Of a stretch of 64,000 nucleotides of DNA, positions 34,415-42,133 are shown piece after piece. The stretch covers positions 310,001 through 374,000 of the forward strand of contig NZ_SEWX01000001.1 of NCBI RefSeq assembly GCF_004307455.1. The letters are read 5' to 3'. The notes beneath the pieces are model-generated. The model saw only the letters and a list, made by a program, of their open reading frames with translations, was not told the origin of the DNA and did no database searches. How positions within the stretch are numbered: the stretch's first letter is position 1; every line of letters begins with the position of its first letter. The position numbers were made by a program, and so were the translations under genes. The DNA comes from Aquirufa nivalisilvae (GTDB lineage: Bacteria > Bacteroidota > Bacteroidia > Cytophagales > Spirosomataceae).

Positions 34415-37273
34415 ATGAAACATTCTGTTAGCTATTTTTGGGGTTTAGTCTTTAGTTTATTTCTAGCTAGTCCTACTTGGGCATTAAGCCCTTTTGCCAT
34501 CCAACAAGATACTACTAAAGTAGATTTTGACTATACTTTAGAAGCCACCATGTTGGGGTATTTTTCAAAAGATGGAACAAGAAATCCTACGTTAAAAGCC
34601 AATAAAGGTAAAAAGGTAAGAATTACGATTGTCAATGGAGAACAAATGACCCACGACATTTCCATGGAAAAACTGGGTATTAAAAGTTCAACCATTTTAG
34701 ATAAAGGATCCAGCACCAGCATTGTATTTATTGCTCAGTCAAACGATACTTATTTCTGTTCTATCCCGGGTCACCGAGCAGCCGGCATGGTGGGGAAATT
34801 TGAAATTGTGGAAGGGGCAATTAGCGCTGAAATAGTAAAAGGTATTCGTCCTTCTAAAAACGGAAAACCCTTAAACTTAAATTTTGAAACAGGAAATCTA
34901 GATGATTGGAAAGCGGAAGGAGATGCCTTTGCTAATCCTATTTTTAACCAAGACCCCTCTCCTGTACATGATAAGACTATGAAAATTGGTCCAGAAGGAA
35001 CTCATTTCATCTCGAGCGGTGGCACAAAAAACTATGCCTTAACGGGTACATTAACTTCTGTACCCTTTAAAATTACACAGCCTTTTGCTAGCTTTTGGGT
35101 TTCTGGAGGAGCCTTACAAGATACTCGTGTAGAACTGGTATTAGCCAAAAGCAAAAAAGTCATTTTCCGCTCCACGGGACAAGGACGCGCTACTTTACAA
35201 CCAGTGGTATTTAATGTAAAACCATATTTGCAACAAGAAATCTTCATCCGCATCATCGACAATGAAACGGGTATCACGCCTATCCCATACGTGGCGCATG
35301 ATAAATTAGCTCATATCAATTTTGACAACTTTCAATTCCATGCTACTCGGCCTAATTACCCGAATGAATTGCATCAAAAGGACATCATTGTACTTCCTCC
35401 TTTAGACCCCGTTCTAAATGCTGGCTTATCTGGATTAAAGGCTGCTGAAGCCATGACCTTGCCCAAAGGATTCAAAATTAATTTAGCTGCCGCAGAGCCT
35501 GACATTGTTCGTCCTATCAGTTTTACGATTGATGCCAAAGGAAGATTATGGGTGGTAGAAGGACATACTTATCCCGTTCCTGCACCTGAAGGTCAGGGAA
35601 AAGATCGAATTATTATATTTGAAGATACTGATGGCAATGGCACTTTAGATAAAAGAAAAGTCTTCATGGAAGGCTTAAACTTAGTCAGTGGCATTGAAGT
35701 GGGCATGGGAGGAGTTTGGCTAGGTGCAGCACCTTATTTACTATTTATTCCAACGGATTTTCAGACGGATAAACCCACGGGACCTGTCCAAAAACTGTTG
35801 GATGGCTGGGGAGTACAAGACACGCACGAAGTATTGAATAGTTTACGTTGGGGGCCCGATGGTTGGCTTTATGGCAATCATGGGGTATTTACTCATTCCA
35901 ATGTAGGAAAACCTGGCGCCTCGGATCAGCAGCGAACTAAAATTAATGCTGGCGTATGGAGATTCCATCCCATCAGTCATCAGTTTGAGGTATTTGCAGA
36001 AGGAACGAGTAATCCTTGGGGGATCGACTTCAATGATTATGGACACCCTTTTATTACCGTTTGTGTGATTCCCCACATGTTCCACATCATCCAAGGGGCA
36101 AGATATGAGCGACAAGCAGGAAAACATTTTAATCCATACACTTACGAAGACATAAAAACCATTGCTGACCATCGGCATTACGTGGGCGACAGAGGCCCGC
36201 ATGCAGGAAATTTCCGCTCTGCATCCGCTGGGGGCGGCCATGCGCATGCTGGTGCTATGATTTATTTGGGAGGAAATACGTGGCCTAAAGAATTCCGAAA
36301 TAACATCTTCATGAACAACATCAATGGCTCTCGATTGAATGTAGATCAGCTCAATAGGCAAGGTTCAGGCTACAATGCCTCACATAAAAAAGACTTCATT
36401 GTCATGAACGACTCATGGTCGCAATGGCTCAATTTCAAATATGACCCAAGTGGTTCCGTTTTTGCCATCGATTGGTACGATAAAAACCAATGCCATAGCT
36501 CTAACCCTGATGTACATGATAAAACCATGGGAAGAATCTTTAAAATCACACATGAAAACGATAAATGGGTTCAAGTGGATTTACATAAAGCGACCGACAT
36601 GGATTTAGTGAATTACCAACTGCATACCAATGAATGGTATGTCAGACAGGCGAGAACTATTTTACAAGAAAGAGGGCCCAATCCGCAAGTTCATGCTGCT
36701 TTGAGAAACATCATTGATAAAAACCCCGATGTGACCCGAAAACTGAGAGCTTTATGGACATTACATGTTACTCAAGGTTTAACAGAAAAAGATGTCGCCC
36801 AATTATTGACGAATCCAGATGAAAATGTTCGAAGCTGGGCGATACAATTGGTCGCCGAAAAGAAACAGGTTTCCCCTGATATTTTACATCAATTTGAGTC
36901 CATGGCTCGTACGGATAAGTCGGCACAAGTCCGACTGTATTTAGTATCTGCCTTATTGCGTTTAGATCCTGCACAGCGCTGGAATGTATTGGATGCTTTA
37001 GTTCAAAAAACAGAAGATCAAGCAGACCATAATTTGCCATTGATGCTTTGGTATGCTGCCGAACCATTGGCTACCTTGGATATCAAGCGTGCTATTCAGT
37101 TGGGTGTAAAGTCTAAAATGCCCAAGTTTTTAAACTACACCATTCAGCGCGTAGCTGCCTTGAAATCAGATGAGGCCATTGCTTCTTTGAAGGATTTACA
37201 ATCTAAATTGGGGCATTCCCATGAGAACCATGAAGTGAGTATGTTATTGGATAAAGTATTAAGCCAAAAATAG
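34415..37273 (+). CDS. Secreted cupredoxin-fused beta-propeller dehydrogenase with HEAT-like C terminus
   Basis: A 952-residue exported protein. Signal peptide (about 1-23); a plastocyanin-like domain (about 35-134) with type 1 copper ligands His80, Cys115, His120 and Met125 (THDI, YFCSIPGH, AGM); a beta-sandwich of about 160 residues (150-310); then a PVC-type putative membrane-bound dehydrogenase propeller (about 345-750, starting MTLPKGFKINLAAAEPDI, with a calcium-like DTDGNGTLDKR); and HEAT-like helices at the end. Relatives normally end in a cytochrome c with CxxCH; none is present, so the copper domain may take the electron-transfer role. Seven bases before the FG-GAP gene. Substrate probably a sugar, by context only. 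Confidence 0.85.
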   Translation: MKHSVSYFWGLVFSLFLASPTWALSPFAIQQDTTKVDFDYTLEATMLGYFSKDGTRNPTLKANKGKKVRITIVNGEQMTHDISMEKLGIKSSTILDKGSSTSIVFIAQSNDTYFCSIPGHRAAGMVGKFEIVEGAISAEIVKGIRPSKNGKPLNLNFETGNLDDWKAEGDAFANPIFNQDPSPVHDKTMKIGPEGTHFISSGGTKNYALTGTLTSVPFKITQPFASFWVSGGALQDTRVELVLAKSKKVIFRSTGQGRATLQPVVFNVKPYLQQEIFIRIIDNETGITPIPYVAHDKLAHINFDNFQFHATRPNYPNELHQKDIIVLPPLDPVLNAGLSGLKAAEAMTLPKGFKINLAAAEPDIVRPISFTIDAKGRLWVVEGHTYPVPAPEGQGKDRIIIFEDTDGNGTLDKRKVFMEGLNLVSGIEVGMGGVWLGAAPYLLFIPTDFQTDKPTGPVQKLLDGWGVQDTHEVLNSLRWGPDGWLYGNHGVFTHSNVGKPGASDQQRTKINAGVWRFHPISHQFEVFAEGTSNPWGIDFNDYGHPFITVCVIPHMFHIIQGARYERQAGKHFNPYTYEDIKTIADHRHYVGDRGPHAGNFRSASAGGGHAHAGAMIYLGGNTWPKEFRNNIFMNNINGSRLNVDQLNRQGSGYNASHKKDFIVMNDSWSQWLNFKYDPSGSVFAIDWYDKNQCHSSNPDVHDKTMGRIFKITHENDKWVQVDLHKATDMDLVNYQLHTNEWYVRQARTILQERGPNPQVHAALRNIIDKNPDVTRKLRALWTLHVTQGLTEKDVAQLLTNPDENVRSWAIQLVAEKKQVSPDILHQFESMARTDKSAQVRLYLVSALLRLDPAQRWNVLDALVQKTEDQADHNLPLMLWYAAEPLATLDIKRAIQLGVKSKMPKFLNYTIQRVAALKSDEAIASLKDLQSKLGHSHENHEVSMLLDKVLSQK

Positions 37274-37280
37274 CCCTCGA

Positions 37281-38462
37281 ATGAAAAAATATAGCCCCAT
37301 TTTAGGATTGGAATTACTCCTACTCTTTTTCATGCTAGCCTTTCAGTCGCAGCCACCGTCCGACTTTAAAAAAACAAAAATAACGGGAGATTTTATTTCG
37401 GAGGGAGTAGCCGCTGGCGACTTAAATAAAGATGGGAAAATAGACATTATTGCGGGATATTATTGGTTTGAAGCTCCTTATTGGGTAAAACATGAAATGG
37501 CTCCATCCAGAACTTTTGATCCTAGAAAAGAGTATTCTGAATCCTTTCTAAACCTGTGTTTGGATGTCAATTTAGATGGTTGGAATGATGTCGTGATTAT
37601 TGATTTCCCAGGTAAAGCTGGATTTTGGTTTGAAAATCCCAAAAATAAAAGCGAGCAGTGGACCAAACATATCATTGCCCAAGGAATGGGTATCAGCAAT
37701 GAATCTCCAGGTTTTATTGATGTGGATCAAGATGGCCGATTGGATATTTTATGTGGAGACAAAGACAAAAAACAAATTGTTTGGCTTCAAGCACCCACTC
37801 AAAAAGGGGAAACTGAATGGAAAAGGCATGCATTAAGTCAAGAAAAAGTACCGGGAACAGAAAGTTTCTCGCATGGGATAGGCATAGGAGATATCAACAT
37901 GGATGGAATTCCTGATGTAGTCATTCGCGAAGGCTGGTTTGAGGGTAAAAAAGATGTAAAATCAGGAGATTGGACTTTTCATTCGACCAATCTAGGAGAA
38001 GCCTGCTCGCATATACAAGTGATGGACATTAATGGAGATGGTAGAAACGACGTAGTCAGCGCATCGGCACATGCTTTGGGAGTTTGGTGGCATGAGCAAG
38101 TGAACCAACATGGAGAAATTAGCTTTAAAACTCACTTGATGAGTACACGGACGGCTCAAACCCATGCATCTATCATGGCCGATTTAAATGGAGATGGCAA
38201 AAAAGAATACATTACGGGTAAACGCTTTTTAGCCCACCACGGTAGGGATACAGGAGATAGTGACCCAGCTATGTTATTCTATTTTGATTTCAATGAAAAA
38301 GATAATAGTTCATTTTGGAAAGAGCATTTGATTGATCAGGATTCTGGAGCAGGATTAAATATTACCGTGATGGATGTCAATAAAGACAAGAAAGCAGACA
38401 TCATTATTTCCAATAAAAATGGCGTGTTTTTGTTCGAAAATCAACTCAAAAAAAGACGATAA
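37281..38462 (+). CDS. Secreted FG-GAP/VCBS-repeat beta-propeller protein
   Basis: A 393-residue protein with an N-terminal signal or anchor (about 5-20) and at least seven repeats carrying a calcium-binding D-x-N/D-x-D-G-x-x-D loop. Examples are DLNKDGKIDIIAG, DVNLDGWNDVVI, DVDQDGRLDILCG, DINMDGIPDVVI, DINGDGRNDVVSAS, DLNGDGKKEYITG and DVNKDKKADIIIS. It is a seven-bladed propeller of the integrin-like FG-GAP/VCBS type, usually for binding or scaffolding. As last gene of the operon with DUF1080 and the cupredoxin dehydrogenase, it may help assemble that system or bind its substrate. Confidence 0.85.
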   Translation: MKKYSPILGLELLLLFFMLAFQSQPPSDFKKTKITGDFISEGVAAGDLNKDGKIDIIAGYYWFEAPYWVKHEMAPSRTFDPRKEYSESFLNLCLDVNLDGWNDVVIIDFPGKAGFWFENPKNKSEQWTKHIIAQGMGISNESPGFIDVDQDGRLDILCGDKDKKQIVWLQAPTQKGETEWKRHALSQEKVPGTESFSHGIGIGDINMDGIPDVVIREGWFEGKKDVKSGDWTFHSTNLGEACSHIQVMDINGDGRNDVVSASAHALGVWWHEQVNQHGEISFKTHLMSTRTAQTHASIMADLNGDGKKEYITGKRFLAHHGRDTGDSDPAMLFYFDFNEKDNSSFWKEHLIDQDSGAGLNITVMDVNKDKKADIIISNKNGVFLFENQLKKRR

Positions 38463-38475
38463 ATTTGGAAGAAAT

Positions 38476-38883
38476 TTAAGGCATACTTTTCTCCATTTTC
38501 ACATATTCGATGCCATTTTTCAGGAATACTTCACCTACTTTTTTCATACCAAATTTCTCATAAAATTTGGCCTTGGGAACACGTGCGTGGCACCAAATTA
38601 GTTGGATATCAGGTTGGCTATATTGTTCAAAAACATGCTTCAATAAAATAGTACCGTAGCCTTTGCCTTGTTCCGATTCTAGTGTGGCAAATTTCCGGAA
38701 TTGCATGGATTGATTCTCCTGAAAAAGCGAAATAACGGATTTCAATTGACCATCATCGATTAGCCCTAAATGAATCGCCACATCATCGCCAGGAACTTTG
38801 ACAAAATCCAAGTTTTTATCTGGCCACATGACCTGTTGACGAATCAATAATACCTGTTGGATAGGAATTTCTTGAATTTGCAT
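38476..38883 (-). CDS. GNAT-family N-acetyltransferase
   Basis: A 135-residue acetyltransferase of the ElaA-like/short GNAT type. The N-terminal LLIRQQVMWPDK and the acetyl-CoA-binding loop SEQGKGYGTILLKHVF are followed by ARVPKAKFYEKFGMKKVGE. Substrate unknown. Five bases downstream of the PQQ dehydrogenase gene, so probably on its transcript; the stop is 13 bases from the convergent FG-GAP gene. Confidence 0.82.
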   Translation of the reverse strand: MQIQEIPIQQVLLIRQQVMWPDKNLDFVKVPGDDVAIHLGLIDDGQLKSVISLFQENQSMQFRKFATLESEQGKGYGTILLKHVFEQYSQPDIQLIWCHARVPKAKFYEKFGMKKVGEVFLKNGIEYVKMEKSMP

Positions 38884-38888
38884 GAAAC

Positions 38889-40982
38889 TTAATTTAAGGA
38901 AAAAGCTAGGTAGTGGTCGCCCGACTTGGTTTTCAACTTGCCTCCTCCACAGGCAATGACCACAAATTCTTTCCCATCTACTGCATACACGGAGGGCGAT
39001 GCATAACCTGCCGCAGGTAATTTATAACGCCATAATTCTTCCCCTGTTGCCCGATCAAAAGCCCTAAAATATTCATCTTTGGTAGCCGCAATAAATACCA
39101 ATCCTCCGGCAGTTACGGCAGGACCACCATAATTATCCGTCCCTGTTCTTGGGATTCCTTGGGCCATCAGCTCTGGATATTCCCCCAAAGGCACTTGCCA
39201 CAATCTTTTCCCTGAATGCATATTGATAGCGGTCAAAGTTCCCCAAGGTGGGCGACTTACTGGATACCCATTTGAATCAAACCAACGGTTATAGCCCGTC
39301 ATCAAATAATCGGAAATAGACAAATTACTGGAGCCTTTTACGGCCACATTTTCTCCTTGGAGAAAAGACCAAATCGCCTCTTTTTGTTCCTGACTGATAT
39401 GCTGCAAGGAGGGCATTCTTCCTCTTCCTTGATTCAATAATTCCACAAAGCTTTTCAGCTTATATTTCTTTTGAACCTGCAACAAAGAAGGTACTGAGCC
39501 ATCTTCACTCCCTTGTCTATTGGGTCCATGACAGCTCATGCAATGTTGCTCATACACCACACTGGCCGTGGTCATTTTTAAACTTTTGGAATTGGGAATC
39601 AAAGACGTGTAAACTGGATTTTCTTTGGCAGGAATGTACATCACTTGATGTTCGTCTACGGCTGCTCCACCCCATTGTGCACCCCCATCGGTTCCTGGAA
39701 AAAAGATGGTTCTTTCCTTACCTACTGGTATATACGCATGCCCAGCTTTTGAAATGGCAAATTCCTTTTTAATCTCCTCGGAATTAGACACCCCAGGATT
39801 AATATCTTTTTCGAAAAAACTTTGTCGCGTAAATGGCTCCGGCCATGAGGGGATAGGCTGGGTTTTAGAAGCCAATTCACCAGGAACATCGGAAGCAGGA
39901 AAAGGAGTTTCCACGATAGGGAAAATAGGCTTACCTGTGACCCGATCAAAGACAAACATAAAACCTTGCTTGCTTAGGACAGAAACAACATCTTTCTTTT
40001 CTCCGTGAATGTTGACGCTAAACAAATTGGGAGGCGCAGGAATATCCCGATCCCAAATGTCGTGGTGCACCGTCTGAAAATGCCAAAGCCTTTTTCCAGT
40101 GGTAGCGTCCAAAGCAATTAGGCAATTGGCAAAAAGATTGTCGCCCTTTCTATTACCCCCATAAAAATCAAAGGCCGCGGATCCTGTAGGTGCATAAACT
40201 ATGCCACGTTTTTCATCCAAAGCCATCCCCATCCAGCTATTCGCGCCACCTAGGTTTTTATAATTGTATTTCTCCCAAGTATCATATCCCAATTGTCCTG
40301 GTCTGGGAATGGTTTGAAAAGTCCACAATAATTTCCCAGAAATGGCATCATAGCCTCTAATATCGCCCAGCAGAGCTGTAGCGGATTCTGAAACTCGAGT
40401 ACCTACGATTAGGATATTCTTAAAAATGGTCACAGGTGTATTTAAGGAGACATATTCATCTGAGCCTTCCCGTTGAATGCCGGGCAATAAATTGACTTTA
40501 CCATCTTGACCAAAGCTTGGAATGACTTTGCCCGTTTTGGCATCTAAGGCAAATAAATAGGAACCATAACCAAAAAAGATGCGTGATTTTTTACCGCTGG
40601 ACCAATAGCTTAGTCCTCGACTGGTGGTACTGTTGGTTTTAATCTTGATGTTGGTCTTCCAAAGTTCCACCCCTGATTTAGCATCCAGCGCAAAAGCCTG
40701 TGTATTGGCAGAAACACCATATAGAATCCCGTTGATGATGATGGGATTGCATTGCATTTGGGTCCCGTTGGTGAGGGTATCAGCCCCGCCCGCATCGTAA
40801 TCCCAGGCTAGGGATAATTGACTAACATTGGAAATGTTGATTTGTTTTAAGGGAGAAAAATGATTGCGATGATTACCCCCATGATAAGCTGGCCAATCCA
40901 CGCGCATCCGATTTTGCCAAGAGGCAAATCCCAGCAATAATCCTAGGACGGATATCCCCACCAAGAGCTGAATCTTTTTCAT
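38889..40982 (-). CDS. PQQ-dependent dehydrogenase (quinoprotein glucose dehydrogenase-like) with inserted cytochrome c
   Basis: About 697 residues from the ATG at 40982, which yields a signal peptide (MKKIQLLVGISVLGLLLGF); the extra 23 residues of the longer frame do not look like protein. The eight-bladed PQQ propeller is split by a cytochrome c domain (about 470-555) holding CMSCH (Cys480, Cys483, His484). Propeller landmarks are YHGGNHRNHFSPLKQIN, the tryptophan-docking repeat DAKSGVELWKTNI, the PQQ-binding FQTVHHDIWDRDIPAPPNLF, and the final GKEFVVIACGGG. Such enzymes oxidise sugars or alcohols in the periplasm. The internal heme offers an intramolecular electron exit. Transcribed away from the restriction island across 326 bases. 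Confidence 0.9.
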   Translation of the reverse strand: MKKIQLLVGISVLGLLLGFASWQNRMRVDWPAYHGGNHRNHFSPLKQINISNVSQLSLAWDYDAGGADTLTNGTQMQCNPIIINGILYGVSANTQAFALDAKSGVELWKTNIKIKTNSTTSRGLSYWSSGKKSRIFFGYGSYLFALDAKTGKVIPSFGQDGKVNLLPGIQREGSDEYVSLNTPVTIFKNILIVGTRVSESATALLGDIRGYDAISGKLLWTFQTIPRPGQLGYDTWEKYNYKNLGGANSWMGMALDEKRGIVYAPTGSAAFDFYGGNRKGDNLFANCLIALDATTGKRLWHFQTVHHDIWDRDIPAPPNLFSVNIHGEKKDVVSVLSKQGFMFVFDRVTGKPIFPIVETPFPASDVPGELASKTQPIPSWPEPFTRQSFFEKDINPGVSNSEEIKKEFAISKAGHAYIPVGKERTIFFPGTDGGAQWGGAAVDEHQVMYIPAKENPVYTSLIPNSKSLKMTTASVVYEQHCMSCHGPNRQGSEDGSVPSLLQVQKKYKLKSFVELLNQGRGRMPSLQHISQEQKEAIWSFLQGENVAVKGSSNLSISDYLMTGYNRWFDSNGYPVSRPPWGTLTAINMHSGKRLWQVPLGEYPELMAQGIPRTGTDNYGGPAVTAGGLVFIAATKDEYFRAFDRATGEELWRYKLPAAGYASPSVYAVDGKEFVVIACGGGKLKTKSGDHYLAFSLN

Positions 40983-41215
40983 TGGATTGGATTTTGTCAA
41001 ATGTAAGGGTTTCGGTGGGAAAATAGGCAAGTTTTGAATTTGAATTGACAAGCCTTATTTGATGATGCAGGAAAATATGATTAAGATTGGGAATTATTTA
41101 TAACTGAAAATAGTTAACAAGCTAAACCTAAATTTCTACTTTAGTTGTCTAATTATCAATCGTTTCCATGTCGAATTACAATTTTATATGAGAAATGAAA
41201 TCGATCGAATTAATA

Positions 41216-41296
41216 TTTGTAGGACTAATACTTAAATTTATTTTTCAAAAAATTTGATAATTCAAAATAATATTCTCAATTTTGTAGGGCTATTAC
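41216..41296 (+). repeat. Pair of 16-base direct repeats at the island promoter
   Basis: TTTGTAGGACTAATAC (41216-41231) and TTTGTAGGGCTATTAC (41281-41296) differ at two positions and start 65 bases apart. The second begins with the TTTG of the proposed -7 box, so both copies could be tandem promoter/start-site duplicates or operator half-sites. Confidence 0.45.
41253..41284 (+). promoter_or_regulatory. Candidate promoter of the restriction-modification operon
   Basis: TTTG (41253-41256), 20 bases, then CAATTTTG (41277-41284): one mismatch from TAnnTTTG and the same spacing as the susC promoter. Predicted transcript start is about 15-20 bases before the TTG start at 41309, so the leader would be very short. 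Confidence 0.5.
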
Positions 41297-41308
41297 AAGA
41301 GAATAAAT

Positions 41309-41869
41309 TTGAAAAAGACGATAAAGGATATTGCAAGCATCCAAACTGGACTCTTCGCCAAGCCTGCAGGCATTGGCGATTTGGTATATTTACAATCTAA
41401 ACATTTTGATGAATACGGGCAATTGAACACCGTTCTTCATCCTGATTTGGCTGCTGAAGGCGTTTCTGAAAAGCACTTGCTAAAAGATGGTGATGTGCTA
41501 TTTGCAGCAAAAGGTACAAAAAATTTTGCTGCTGTATTTGAACTCCACAACGAGCCATCTGTTGCTTCAACTTCCTTCTTTGTTTTAAGAACATTCGATG
41601 AAAGAGTATTGCCTCAGTATTTGGCATGGTTTCTAAATAACCATACTACACAAAACCATTTAAAGGGGCAAGCCATTGGTACTGGTATTCCTTCTATTTC
41701 AAAACAAGTTTTAGAAAATGTAGAATTACCTATACCAAGTTTGGATATCCAAAAGTCCATTTTGAATATCACAAAACTCCGCACTAAAGAAAAATCTTTG
41801 AAGCAGAAAATTGAAACGCTTCGTGAGAAACAAATACAACAAATAATTATAAGTTCTATAAATCAATAA
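41309..41869 (+). CDS. Half-length HsdS-like specificity subunit (single target-recognition domain)
   Basis: A 186-residue protein with one target-recognition domain and one coiled-coil spacer instead of the usual two. IKDIASIQTGLF opens the domain, DGDVLFAAKGT and GTGIPSISKQVLENVELPIP are the standard HsdS landmarks, and the C-terminal helix (about 143-180) is Lys/Glu-rich. Frame opens with TTG; the nearest in-frame stop is 24 bases upstream and no ATG lies between, so TTG is the start. Leads the operon, two bases before a Cys-rich small gene. Half-S proteins can dimerise and replace full HsdS, giving a palindromic target; alternatively this is a leftover fragment. Confidence 0.8.
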   Translation: MKKTIKDIASIQTGLFAKPAGIGDLVYLQSKHFDEYGQLNTVLHPDLAAEGVSEKHLLKDGDVLFAAKGTKNFAAVFELHNEPSVASTSFFVLRTFDERVLPQYLAWFLNNHTTQNHLKGQAIGTGIPSISKQVLENVELPIPSLDIQKSILNITKLRTKEKSLKQKIETLREKQIQQIIISSINQ

Positions 41870-41871
41870 AA

Positions 41872-42123
41872 ATGATAAAAATACCTTGCCCAAGTTGTGG
41901 ATGCCAATATTGTGAAGCAACAACAAATTCTGGAGAAAACGTAAGAATCGAAATCTGCAGATGTTATGATGGAAGTGGAGAATATGATGTTTCTATTATA
42001 AAAAATGATGGTAGCCAGATATCTCATGAAAAACATCAGTGTTCCGAGAAAGAAATTGAAAATTGTTTGACTTCTCGGTTCAAAATAAATTTAGATTCAA
42101 TGAATCATCAATGTTTTAATTAA
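41872..42123 (+). CDS. Cys-rich small protein of unknown function (zinc-ribbon-like)
   Basis: An 83-residue protein with nine Cys and three His: CPSCGCQYC near the N terminus, ICRC at about 32-36, HQC at about 54-56, a later C, and HQC at the C terminus. The CPSCGCQYC and CRC pairs suggest a metal-binding knuckle. No family recognised. Starts two bases after the half-HsdS stop and ends 10 bases before hsdM, so it is surely cotranscribed with them. Overlap-free tight packing and an ATG argue that it is a real gene; a role in modulating the restriction system is only inferred from place. Confidence 0.6.
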   Translation: MIKIPCPSCGCQYCEATTNSGENVRIEICRCYDGSGEYDVSIIKNDGSQISHEKHQCSEKEIENCLTSRFKINLDSMNHQCFN

Positions 42124-42133
42124 AATAAACCTC

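Larger units (their letters stand above)
40983..41308. other. Divergent intergenic region before the restriction-modification island
   Basis: This 326-base AT-rich stretch holds no gene. It contains the candidate promoter of the island (41253-41284) and two near-identical 16-base direct repeats (41216-41231 and 41281-41296). I see no tRNA, att-like repeat or integrase remnant that would mark an island edge. Confidence 0.55.

Noticed and set aside
35843-36361. A 172-codon open frame antisense to the cupredoxin/beta-propeller gene
   Set aside because: The plus-strand frame has clear domain content over the same bases. The antisense product has no recognisable motif and only reflects the codon pattern of the sense gene.
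33692-41125. Shared 14-base word aagctaaacctaaa at about 33695 and 41111
   Set aside because: AT-rich words of this length are expected to recur by chance in 64 kb, and the flanks do not match, so it is not evidence for an att site or mobile element.
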